Of a DNA stretch of 5,069 nt, positions 1 to 5,069 are shown in pieces. The notes below the pieces were generated by a model, which worked only from the letters and a program-made list of their open reading frames with translations, ran no database searches and was not told where the DNA came from. Origin of the DNA: Desulforhopalus sp. (GTDB taxonomy: Bacteria; Desulfobacterota; Desulfobulbia; Desulfobulbales; Desulfocapsaceae); NCBI GenBank assembly GCA_023231425.1, contig JALNVI010000119.1, positions 1-5,069 of the forward strand, given 5' to 3'. The position numbers and the translations under genes were made by a program. Each line of letters starts with the position of its first letter. Positions within the stretch are counted from its first letter, which is position 1.

Positions 1-953
1 CCCTTTTCCGGCTGAACCCCCAGTAAATCCTGACCGGCCCCTTCCGCACAGACAATCACCGCGTGCCCGCGTGTCTTCACACGCCGCTCCACGGCGGCCA
101 GCAGGCCGTTTTCCCCGTCAAGCTTAAAGGGCTGCTCAGGGACGAGCACGAAATTCACTTCCTGCAGAGCAAGAGTGGCCTGGGCGGCAATGAAACCTGC
201 TTCCCGCCCCATAAGTTTCACCAGCCCGATACCGTTCCGGACGCAGGTCGCCTCCACATGGGCGCTGCGAATGGCCTCTGTCGCCTTTCCCACCGCAGTG
301 TCAAACCCAAATGAGCGGGAGATAAAGTTGATATCGTTATCGATGGTCTTGGGAACACCAATAACCGAGATATGACAGCCTCTCTCCTTCACCTCTTCCA
401 TAATCTTTTTCGCCGCACGCATGGTGCCGTCGCCGCCGATAACAAAAAGGACATTGATATCCATCCGCGCCAGCGAATCGACAATTTCATCAATGCTCTG
501 CGCTCCGCGGGATGAGCCTAAAATGGTGCCGCCAAACTGGTGAATATTGCTGACAACCTCCGGGGTCAAAACCTTTACGTCATAGCAGTATTTCGGGATA
601 AACCCGCGGAGTCCATTGCGAATTCCGACAACCGAACGAATGCCGTACTGATAGTGAGCCTTCATGACAATGGAGCGAATAACATCGTTAAGCCCGGGGC
701 AGAGCCCGCCGCAGGTAACAATGGCGCATTTCGTTTTGGAGGGATCAAAATAGAGTTTCTCCCGCGGCCCCGCTTTCTCAAAGGGCAGCGACATCGAATC
801 GGAATCGAGTTCTGCCATCTCTTCAGATGTCAGGGAAAGGATAAGAGGTTTCTTGTCGTCAACGAAACGCTGATTGGTCAACGGTGTCGGAATCTTTGCC
901 TCGCCGAGGGTGGGGATTGTGGTATCAACTGCAATAGTTCCTTTTACGTCCAT
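1..953 (-). CDS. pfkA: 6-phosphofructokinase, Gly104/Lys124 type, C-terminus cut off by window edge
   Basis: Cytoplasmic glycolytic enzyme that phosphorylates fructose 6-phosphate to fructose 1,6-bisphosphate. The 317 visible residues begin MDVKGTIAVDTTIPTLGEAK. A leader of about 75 residues precedes the first core strand and phosphate-binding loop (GGLCPGLND, 82-90). GGDGT (173-177) is the nucleotide/PPi site, and PKTIDND (201-207) carries the catalytic base Asp205. MGR (248-250) and VPEQPF (271-276) are substrate-side motifs. In E. coli numbering the specificity positions are Gly104 (Gly176 here) and Lys124 (Lys202 here). PPi enzymes have Asp/Lys and classical bacterial ATP enzymes Gly/Gly. 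The Gly/Lys pair is known from ATP-using plant and trypanosomatid enzymes, so ATP is the more likely donor, although relatives are often annotated as diphosphate-dependent. From memory, long-leader members have roughly 430-460 residues, so about 120 are missing. The ATG at 953-951 is the first possible start, because an in-frame TGA lies at 974-972. A weak GGGA Shine-Dalgarno (962-959) precedes it. Family assignment is firm; the donor is inferred. Confidence 0.95.
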   Translation of the reverse strand, partial: MDVKGTIAVDTTIPTLGEAKIPTPLTNQRFVDDKKPLILSLTSEEMAELDSDSMSLPFEKAGPREKLYFDPSKTKCAIVTCGGLCPGLNDVIRSIVMKAHYQYGIRSVVGIRNGLRGFIPKYCYDVKVLTPEVVSNIHQFGGTILGSSRGAQSIDEIVDSLARMDINVLFVIGGDGTMRAAKKIMEEVKERGCHISVIGVPKTIDNDINFISRSFGFDTAVGKATEAIRSAHVEATCVRNGIGLVKLMGREAGFIAAQATLALQEVNFVLVPEQPFKLDGENGLLAAVERRVKTRGHAVIVCAEGAGQDLLGVQPEK

Positions 954-989
954 GGCTGTCCCGTTCTTTTTTCAGGTGAAATTTCAAAG

Positions 990-1019
990 AACAGAATGCT
1001 CATCTGGTCACATTCTGTT
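990..1019. promoter_or_regulatory. Inverted repeat in the phosphofructokinase leader (operator or leader hairpin)
   Basis: Two perfect 9-bp arms, AACAGAATG (990-998) and CATTCTGTT (1011-1019), surround a 12-base spacer. The inner edge is 37 bases upstream of the phosphofructokinase ATG. The dyad could be a binding site for a dimeric regulator or a stem-loop in the 5' leader of the mRNA. On the plus strand a run of five T's (1018-1022) overlaps and follows the right arm. That resembles a terminator, but no plus-strand gene ends here and the stem is AT-rich, so I do not call it one. The symmetry is seen directly; the function is inferred. Confidence 0.45.
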
Positions 1020-1029
1020 TTTCCCGCAC

Positions 1030-1035
1030 AGTATA
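1030..1035 (-). promoter_or_regulatory. Possible -10 box for the phosphofructokinase gene
   Basis: The minus strand reads TATACT here, five of six matches to the sigma-70 consensus TATAAT, about 77 bases upstream of the phosphofructokinase start codon. No good -35 hexamer sits at the usual spacing: 17 bases upstream the sequence is TATACC. If this is the promoter, transcription would begin near 1023 and the inverted repeat at 990-1019 would lie at the start of the transcript. This is a weak call based on one hexamer. Confidence 0.22.
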
Positions 1036-1128
1036 CCCCCGACAGACCTTCAGGTATAGTTGAAATATCCGGGAGGCACCGGGAGCAGATGTACCCGACT
1101 CATTTCCAATCACATTTCACTTTCTCTT

Positions 1129-1193
1129 GGCGAATTTAAAGGCAGGGGGATGGGAGACAGGAGAAAGGAGACGGGAGACAGGGAAAAGCAAAA
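1129..1193 (+). repeat. Left copy of an inverted purine-rich repeat module
   Basis: Reading the plus strand, the module begins GGCGAATTTAAAGGCAGGGG (1129-1148), continues with a GGGAGACAGGAG-type purine run and ends GGGAAAAGCAAAA (1181-1193). The same order of blocks occurs on the opposite strand at 1696-1644. The first 20 bases match there at 18 positions, and the last block differs mainly by one extra A. This copy is longer because it carries an extra 21-bp unit. The similarity was aligned by eye; its origin (mobile element, recombination or amplification) is unknown. Confidence 0.65.
1152..1182 (+). repeat. 21-bp-period tandem repeat of GGGAGACAGG
   Basis: GGGAGACAGG occurs exactly at 1152-1161 and again at 1173-1182, 21 bases apart, with a related AGGAGAC between them. 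A second 21-base spacing is seen nearby: CGAATAAA at 1222-1229 recurs at 1243-1250. The tract is almost purely purine on the plus strand. No coding role is evident. Confidence 0.6.
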
Positions 1194-1221
1194 GACGGAA
1201 CAGCGAAAAACTTTTTGCCAA

Positions 1222-1250
1222 CGAATAAAAACTCTAAACATGCGAATAAA
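1222..1250 (+). repeat. 21-bp-spaced CGAATAAA pair inside a TTTTTGCC/GGCAAAAA dyad
   Basis: CGAATAAA is repeated at 1222-1229 and 1243-1250. The pair is enclosed by an inverted repeat, TTTTTGCC (1212-1219) and GGCAAAAA (1251-1258), with 31 bases between the arms. The arms are short and AT-rich, so a stable hairpin is doubtful. The block belongs to the intergenic repeat mosaic and may continue the module that begins at 1129. Confidence 0.4.
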
Positions 1251-1361
1251 GGCAAAAAAAACTTTAAAAAATATTTTAAAATTAAACAGAGAATTGCTAC
1301 CTGTTTATTCCATGCATTACAAGTCATTCCACCGTTATCGTTACGTTTATCGTCATCGTGT

Positions 1362-1381
1362 AGACAAGGCATGCCTTGTCT
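1362..1381. repeat. 20-bp perfect palindrome with degenerate outer arms
   Basis: AGACAAGGCATGCCTTGTCT is its own reverse complement with no spacer. The right side continues CTAC, and the left side reads GTAGAC where full symmetry would need GTAGAGAC. The element therefore looks like a 28-bp palindrome that has lost two bases (GA) from its left arm. No T-run follows on either strand, so a rho-independent terminator is unlikely. Short palindromes of this kind are commonly dispersed between genes in bacterial genomes, and I infer that this is one copy of such a family. Confidence 0.7.
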
Positions 1382-1436
1382 CTACATCATCGCCGGAATC
1401 ACTGTTGTACCGATTTTTCACCGATGATGTGTAATG

Positions 1437-1463
1437 TCACCGTTATCACCGTTATCACCATTG
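1437..1463 (+). repeat. Three-unit 9-bp tandem repeat (TCACCGTTA)
   Basis: TCACCGTTA occurs at 1437-1445 and 1446-1454, followed by a diverged third unit TCACCATTG (1455-1463). Related CCGTTATCGTTA and TTATCGTCATCG strings lie at 1332-1357, on the other side of the palindrome at 1362-1381. The 9-bp period would keep frame if translated, but the predicted peptide is only a valine/isoleucine/threonine run. I see no evidence that it is coding. Confidence 0.55.
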
Positions 1464-1536
1464 TGATCAATTTTACAGCCTGTTTATCCATTCGTAATCA
1501 CCAAAACAGATTTCCACGCAGTGGCGTTATCTGGTT

Positions 1537-1557
1537 AATACAAAATGTAAATGGTAT
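1537..1557 (+). repeat. 21-bp direct repeat, copy 1
   Basis: This copy reads AATACAAAATG followed by TAAATGGTAT and is identical to 1697-1717, exactly 160 bases away. The flanks differ, except that copy 1 is followed by AATTCG and copy 2 by TACTTC. The two copies bracket the 139-bp segment 1558-1696, whose far part is the right arm of the inverted module. A target-site duplication around an insertion is possible; the repeat may equally be part of a longer multicopy element. Confidence 0.7.
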
Positions 1558-1586
1558 AATTCGTGTTTATCCGTCTCCCTTTTTGC

Positions 1587-1622
1587 CTTCGCTTTTCTTC
1601 GCGTTCCTTCGCGTCCTTCGCG
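1587..1622 (+). repeat. CTTCGC tandem array with about 10-bp period
   Basis: CTTCGC begins at 1587, 1597, 1607 and 1616, giving steps of 10, 10 and 9 bases. The last three units extend to CTTCGCG, and the array ends in GGTGAAAA. The array lies between the two 21-bp direct repeats. A spacing near one helical turn places each unit on the same face of the DNA, but no binding function is shown. Strings of this type recur in the intergenic DNA of various environmental bacteria as far as I recall. Confidence 0.55.
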
Positions 1623-1643
1623 GTGAAAATTGTCTTACCGCTG

Positions 1644-1696
1644 TTTGCTTTTTCCCGTCTCCTGCCTCCCTTTCCGCCCCTGCCTTTGAATCCGCC
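1644..1696 (-). repeat. Right copy of the inverted purine-rich repeat module
   Basis: Read on the minus strand from 1696, the module begins GGCGGATTCAAAGGCAGGGG (1696-1677), then has a GGGAGGCAGGAGAC purine run and ends GGGAAAAAGCAAA (1656-1644). It mirrors the copy at 1129-1193 but is shorter by about one 21-bp unit. Its outer end abuts the second 21-bp direct repeat, which touches the adaptor stop codon, so any readthrough transcript of the export operon would carry this module. Confidence 0.65.
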
Positions 1697-1717
1697 AATA
1701 CAAAATGTAAATGGTAT
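1697..1717 (+). repeat. 21-bp direct repeat, copy 2, abutting the adaptor stop codon
   Basis: This copy is identical to 1537-1557. Its last base is the third base of the adaptor TAA stop codon (1719-1717 on the minus strand), so the repeat boundary coincides with the end of the gene. A diverged version of the same sequence seems to precede the left inverted module (about 1109-1128), where about 12 of 15 aligned positions agree. That suggests the repeat belongs to the module rather than being an independent element. Confidence 0.7.
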
Positions 1718-2994
1718 TACTTCCTGCCTTCCCCCGAATCCGCCCTGACAACACTGTCTTCCGCCACACTGTCCGGAGGATACACAATCACGGAATCCGT
1801 CTGCGTCAGCCCGGAACGCACTTCCGCAGCAATACCGTTGTTATGGGCAATCTCTACCCTGCGCAAATGCGCCCTGCCCTCTTCTACAACAAACGTCATC
1901 CAGGCGTTCCCGCGCCGAAACAGTGCCCCGGTGGGGATCTGCAAAACATCCTCCCCATGCCAGGTGACAATGCGCGCCTCCACGCGGTAACGATCTCCAA
2001 GTTTATCCAGAGGAAGTGGATCGACAAAGGCAACACGTACCTTGACGCGCTGTTCTTCCACACCAAGCGCGGATATTTTCATGAAACCACCGGGTTCAAC
2101 GAGGGTTACCCGGCCGCGTATGGCTGTTCCGCCGCCCCAGTGTTCAATGGAGACCTCCGCACCGGGGCTGACTGCGACGGCATCGCTGGAGAGGAGCTCA
2201 ATATCCGCCTCAAGATCACGCGGATCACCAATTTCCATGATCGGCGTACCGGCAGCCACGAGACGCGCGCTCTCTTCATAGACGTTGAGAACAAAGCCGT
2301 CAATGGGGGCAATGAGCTGCAGAGCGGGTGCGCCATCAATGCCCGAAGTGAAGACCTGCTGCAGAGCAGCCCGCGCCTGTTCCACCTCAAATTCGGCGGC
2401 GCGCAGGCCAAATCTGGCAGAACTCAACTCCTGACCGCGCATCTCCACAGTAGTTCTGGCCGCATCCCACTGCTGGCGGGCAACGGCATTCACTTTTGTG
2501 AGCTTTTCGGCTCGCCTGAAGTCATTTCCGGCAAGATCAAGGGCCGCCTTTGCCCGTTCAACCTCGGCCTCGCGCTGCATACGGACTGCCTCCACGGCCT
2601 TCACCCGGGCCTCTGTCTCAGAGCGGGTGCGGGGATCGAGCAAACGTGACGCCTCGGCTTCAAGGGTTGCCAGCACCGTTTTGCCCTTTTCAATCTTCGC
2701 ACCGGCACGCAGCTGCACACGGTTGAGAAAACCGCTTACCGGCGGTGATATAACATAACGGTGACGGATACGCGTTTTCCCCTCCTCCAGAACACTGACG
2801 GTGAGCGCCTCCCGGCTAACCGGCGCCGTCTCAACTTTAATCGGTTTCGGCCAGAAACCAGCGACAAGTGCCGCCACCAGCGCAACGGCGAAAAGGGAGA
2901 GAAAAATCTTCCGCCAGAGGTCTTTTCTCTTTTTGGCGCGTCCGGCAGACGACATCTCCCATCCGGCCGTACTGTCTTTTTTTGTTTTCATCAT
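1717..2994 (-). CDS. HlyD/MacA-type periplasmic adaptor subunit of an ABC export system
   Basis: A 425-residue membrane-fusion protein that would link the inner-membrane permease to an outer-membrane TolC-like channel. A basic cytoplasmic stretch (about 19-29) is followed by one membrane anchor (about 29-48), with no lipobox. The first half of a lipoyl/barrel-sandwich domain (about 78-112) contains SPPVSGFL. A long Ala/Arg/Glu-rich coiled-coil hairpin follows (about 118-215), then the second lipoyl half (about 224-258), with APIDGFVLNVYEESARLVAAG. A beta-barrel (about 259-345) and a membrane-proximal domain (about 346-410, with IPTGALFRRGNAWMTFVV) complete it. Domain order and length are normal for the family. 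The first ATG overlaps the permease stop codon as ATGA, and GGCGAGAG lies just upstream (3003-2996), which supports this start and translational coupling. A second ATG follows at once. The substrate cannot be inferred; drugs, lipids or peptides are all possible. Confidence 0.93.
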   Translation of the reverse strand: MMKTKKDSTAGWEMSSAGRAKKRKDLWRKIFLSLFAVALVAALVAGFWPKPIKVETAPVSREALTVSVLEEGKTRIRHRYVISPPVSGFLNRVQLRAGAKIEKGKTVLATLEAEASRLLDPRTRSETEARVKAVEAVRMQREAEVERAKAALDLAGNDFRRAEKLTKVNAVARQQWDAARTTVEMRGQELSSARFGLRAAEFEVEQARAALQQVFTSGIDGAPALQLIAPIDGFVLNVYEESARLVAAGTPIMEIGDPRDLEADIELLSSDAVAVSPGAEVSIEHWGGGTAIRGRVTLVEPGGFMKISALGVEEQRVKVRVAFVDPLPLDKLGDRYRVEARIVTWHGEDVLQIPTGALFRRGNAWMTFVVEEGRAHLRRVEIAHNNGIAAEVRSGLTQTDSVIVYPPDSVAEDSVVRADSGEGRK

Positions 2995-3003
2995 TCTCTC
3001 GCC
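2991..3003 (-). promoter_or_regulatory. Permease stop/adaptor start overlap with ribosome binding site
   Basis: On the minus strand the permease TGA (2993-2991) and the adaptor ATG (2994-2992) share the sequence ATGA. The purine-rich GGCGAGAG (3003-2996) sits directly upstream inside the last permease codons. This arrangement usually means coupled translation of two proteins made in fixed proportion, as expected for partners in one complex. Confidence 0.75.
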
Positions 3004-5069
3004 TTCAAAACTCCAAGGAGGTCAAGTTTCACTATGCGCCGACTGACAACGGTAAATGACAGTGCCGAAGAGAGGAGCACAATAAGGACGGCGGTGGCAT
3101 ACGCCCGGCTCGTCAGCACCACCGGAATGCGCATGGTCTCCGTATTGATACTGGTCAGAATCAGACTCGTCAGTTCACTGCCAATATAGAGTCCGGGCAG
3201 CAGCGCCAGCAGGGTGAGCAGAGAGAGTTCGCCAATGAGAATGGTGGCGACTTCACGCTGTGTAAATCCTATGACGCGCAGGGTGGCCAGATCGCGGGCC
3301 CGCTCTGACAGGGCAATATGCGCACCGTTATAGATCACGCCAAAGGCCACAACCACCGCGAAAAAGAAGAAGATGGCCCGACTGATGTCTATCATCTTCC
3401 CCATCATCTTATCATAATTTTCCCGCGCCGCCCGGGTAGTGGTAATGGCGCCAATACGCGGAGAATCTTTCACTGCGGCAAAAAATTCATCCTCACGGGC
3501 AGAATCTACGGTGAGATTCGCGCCGCTGACAGTGCGGCTTTCCCGCATCAGGTGATGCAGCCGGTCAATATCCATCCACGCACCCACCCCGGCAAAATCG
3601 GTGATCGTGCCGCTTACGGTAGTATCAAGAACCGGCCGTCTGCCCTCCAGCACCTCAACACGCAGGGCATCACCGGGCTGAACAAACATCATTTTTGCCA
3701 GCTGTTTCGAAATCAGCAGGCCGGAAAGCGGCAGCGCCACCGGCTCTCCGTGCACATCAAGCACACGGCTCAGGAGGACGTTTTGTGGCAGACCGGTAAT
3801 GGCCACGCGGCGCTTGTGATGACCAGAGTAGAGACGGGCCGCCACCGCACGGAAGGGCTCGACATTGAGCACACCGGGCAGCCCCCGCATATCATTTATC
3901 GCACTGAAGGGGCCCGGCTCAATCAAGGCAAGCGTTACATCCTGCCGCTGCGCCAGACGCCACTGAAAATCCATCATGTAATCCATGCCATCGCCCATGG
4001 AAACCGAGACAATGGGAATGGCCGTGGCCATCGCCAGACCAAGAGTGGTAAACAGCGCCTGCCACGGCTTGCGCTCCAGATTACGCAGAGCCATGCGAAA
4101 GGAGGTGGACGCCAGATTCTGCAGCCCGATACGTTCCAGCAGGGAGGATCTGAACGCCGCCGGCGGCTCCGGCCGCATCGCCTCGGCGGGGGGAAGATTC
4201 ACCGCATGACGCACCGCGCCGAGAACGCCCAGAAAAGAGGTGACCCCGCTGGCAAGTACCGCAAGGAGAAACGCGGGCCAGTCCGGGTGGAAGTTCAGCA
4301 CCGGGAAACGAAAGAAAGGATGATACACCATAAGCAGGCGGCTGCCGAACCACATCCCGAGCACCCCGCCGACGATAAAGGCAAAACTCACCACCACAAG
4401 GGCGAATTTGCAGTAGTGCCAGCCGATGGTGCGGGAGGAGTAGCCAAAGGCCTTGAGCTGGGCGATCTGCTCGCGCTGCAGGTGAACAAGGCGGGAGAGG
4501 GCCGCGCTGGTCATGAAGGCGGCGATGCTCAAAAAAATCAGGGGAAAGGCAATCGCCATGGTGCGCAGCCCCCTGATCTCATCGTTCACCATTTTCACCG
4601 ACAACTGCTCCGAGTGGTCATAGGCCGTGAGCCCTCCGTAAGGGGCAAGGATACGGTCAAGCTCCGCCTTCACGGCAGTTGGATCTCCGCCGGGAGCCAT
4701 ATCCACCACCACGTTGTTAAATGCGCCTTCGAGATCAAGCGCGACGGCCAGTTCCCGTTCATTCATCCAGAAAACGCCGTAACGACGGTTATCGGGCATA
4801 ATGCTGCCGGGAGGTAATGCATAAACATATTCCGGTGACAGCGCGATACCGACGATATGCAGCCGCTCGCGGGCGCCGTAGATCGTCGCATCAATGGTGT
4901 CGCCGGGCATAAAACCATGGGCATCGGCAAAGACATCGCTCACCACAACCTCTCCCCGGTTACCGGCGACGGGCAGTCGCCCCACCCGCAGATAGAGCAG
5001 ATTGAGATGCTGGGGGTGATCCTCCGGCAGGGAGAGAAGGGTTCCTTCCGCCGTCTGTTTCATCCCCGG
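2991..5069 (-). CDS. FtsX-type ABC transporter permease, N-terminus beyond the window
   Basis: Inner-membrane subunit of an ABC exporter in the FtsX/LolC/MacB permease superfamily. The frame is open to the window edge. The ATG at 5063 is preceded in frame by Pro-Gly and would leave no first membrane helix, so it is probably internal. Counting from that Met, the end of a first periplasmic domain (1-165) precedes three helices (about 167-190, 218-243, 262-286). A linker and fourth helix (about 335-356), a second periplasmic domain (about 357-560) and three final helices (562-584, 605-628, 655-675) follow. The FtsX core thus occurs twice. Each copy has a cytoplasmic loop of the family pattern: REQIAQLKAFGYSSRTI (197-213) and RARDLATLRVIGFTQREV (588-605). 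There are no Walker motifs, so the ATPase must be separate, unlike MacB; it probably lies upstream, past 5069. The adaptor follows with a 4-base overlap. About 100 N-terminal residues are probably missing. The substrate is unknown. Confidence 0.92.
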   Translation of the reverse strand, partial: PGMKQTAEGTLLSLPEDHPQHLNLLYLRVGRLPVAGNRGEVVVSDVFADAHGFMPGDTIDATIYGARERLHIVGIALSPEYVYALPPGSIMPDNRRYGVFWMNERELAVALDLEGAFNNVVVDMAPGGDPTAVKAELDRILAPYGGLTAYDHSEQLSVKMVNDEIRGLRTMAIAFPLIFLSIAAFMTSAALSRLVHLQREQIAQLKAFGYSSRTIGWHYCKFALVVVSFAFIVGGVLGMWFGSRLLMVYHPFFRFPVLNFHPDWPAFLLAVLASGVTSFLGVLGAVRHAVNLPPAEAMRPEPPAAFRSSLLERIGLQNLASTSFRMALRNLERKPWQALFTTLGLAMATAIPIVSVSMGDGMDYMMDFQWRLAQRQDVTLALIEPGPFSAINDMRGLPGVLNVEPFRAVAARLYSGHHKRRVAITGLPQNVLLSRVLDVHGEPVALPLSGLLISKQLAKMMFVQPGDALRVEVLEGRRPVLDTTVSGTITDFAGVGAWMDIDRLHHLMRESRTVSGANLTVDSAREDEFFAAVKDSPRIGAITTTRAARENYDKMMGKMIDISRAIFFFFAVVVAFGVIYNGAHIALSERARDLATLRVIGFTQREVATILIGELSLLTLLALLPGLYIGSELTSLILTSINTETMRIPVVLTSRAYATAVLIVLLSSALSFTVVSRRIVKLDLLGVLKARE

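Larger units (their letters stand above)
954..1716. other. Repeat-rich intergenic region without a convincing gene
   Basis: This stretch of about 760 bp separates the adaptor stop codon from the phosphofructokinase start. Reading frames exist on both strands, but their translations are low-complexity runs dictated by DNA repeats (serine/proline/leucine-rich, or arginine/histidine/tyrosine-rich) with no recognisable domain or good ribosome binding site. The leader of the phosphofructokinase gene occupies roughly 954-1080. A purine-rich block (about 1141-1200) is followed by an AT-rich block (about 1200-1320), a palindrome, short tandem repeats, and a pyrimidine-rich block (about 1575-1690) that is partly an inverted copy of the purine-rich one. 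I see no tRNA or other structured RNA gene and no strong terminator for the export operon. The individual repeats are listed separately. Confidence 0.8.

Noticed and set aside
990..1022. Rho-independent terminator on the plus strand
   Set aside because: The dyad is followed by five T's, but no plus-strand gene leads into it, the stem is short and AT-rich, and it lies in the 5' leader of a minus-strand gene.
540..1139. Plus-strand open frame of 199 codons opposite the phosphofructokinase N-terminus and leader
   Set aside because: About two thirds is antisense to an unmistakable phosphofructokinase, and the rest runs through non-coding leader DNA. No ribosome binding site or domain is visible.
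1212..1258. TTTTTGCC/GGCAAAAA dyad as a terminator for the export operon
   Set aside because: The arms are eight bases, mostly A/T, separated by 31 bases, and the dyad lies about 460 bp past the adaptor stop codon. A stable terminator hairpin is unlikely.
1437..1622. CRISPR-like array
   Set aside because: The repeats are 9-10 bp head-to-tail units without spacers. The only longer repeat has just two copies, 160 bp apart, and no cas genes are present.
1136..1990. Several small frames on both strands in the intergenic region
   Set aside because: Their translations mirror the underlying DNA repeats, such as Ser/Pro/Leu/Cys runs from the purine-rich tract and Phe/Leu/Arg runs from the CTTCGC array. 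None has a domain or a convincing start.
1711..2649. Plus-strand open frame of 312 codons
   Set aside because: It is antisense to the HlyD-type adaptor, which has a full and correctly ordered domain set. The plus-strand product has no recognisable fold and begins inside the repeat next to the adaptor stop codon.
3318..4817. Long plus-strand open frame of 499 codons
   Set aside because: It lies wholly antisense to the well-supported permease. Its translation is rich in His, Arg, Gly and Gln, as expected from the reverse strand of a GC-rich membrane-protein gene, with no domain or membrane pattern. Open antisense frames of this size are common in such genes.
5061..5063. ATG at 5063 as the true permease start
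   Set aside because: The frame stays open upstream to the window edge (Pro-Gly before the Met). A start here would remove the first membrane helix and half of the first periplasmic domain found in this family.

Overview
The window holds three protein-coding genes, all on the minus strand, so transcription runs from high to low coordinates. They suggest a Gram-negative (diderm) bacterium: two genes encode the inner-membrane and periplasmic-adaptor parts of an ABC-type export machine that spans an envelope with two membranes. The coding regions are moderately GC-rich and contain no disrupted frames. The phylum cannot be fixed from this sequence. The phosphofructokinase type and the repeat-laden intergenic DNA would suit groups such as Chlorobi, Desulfobacterota, Kiritimatiellota/Lentisphaerota or spirochaetes, but that is only an impression.

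Layout, in the direction of transcription. From 5069 to 2991 lies an FtsX-type ABC transporter permease whose N-terminus is outside the window. It overlaps by four bases (ATGA) with a HlyD/MacA-type periplasmic adaptor (2994-1717). Together they look like the last two genes of an ATPase-permease-adaptor export operon. The ATPase is not in the window and should lie just beyond 5069. An intergenic stretch of about 760 bp (1716-954) follows, and then the start of a 6-phosphofructokinase gene (953 to the window edge), whose C-terminus is cut off. The kinase has its own leader region, with a possible promoter and a clear inverted repeat, so it is probably transcribed separately from the export operon.

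The intergenic region is the least ordinary part. It has no convincing gene but is packed with repeats. There is a pair of imperfect inverted copies of a purine-rich module (1129-1193 and 1644-1696, about 570 bp end to end) and a 21-bp perfect direct repeat (1537-1557 and 1697-1717) whose second copy touches the adaptor stop codon. There is also a 20-bp perfect palindrome (1362-1381) and several short tandem arrays with periods of 9, about 10 and 21 bp. This looks like an accumulation site for small non-coding repeat elements rather than a hidden gene system. I see no RNA gene, CRISPR array, transposase or undescribed protein system. The most useful follow-ups are the genome-wide copy number of the repeat modules and the phosphoryl donor of the Gly/Lys-type phosphofructokinase.
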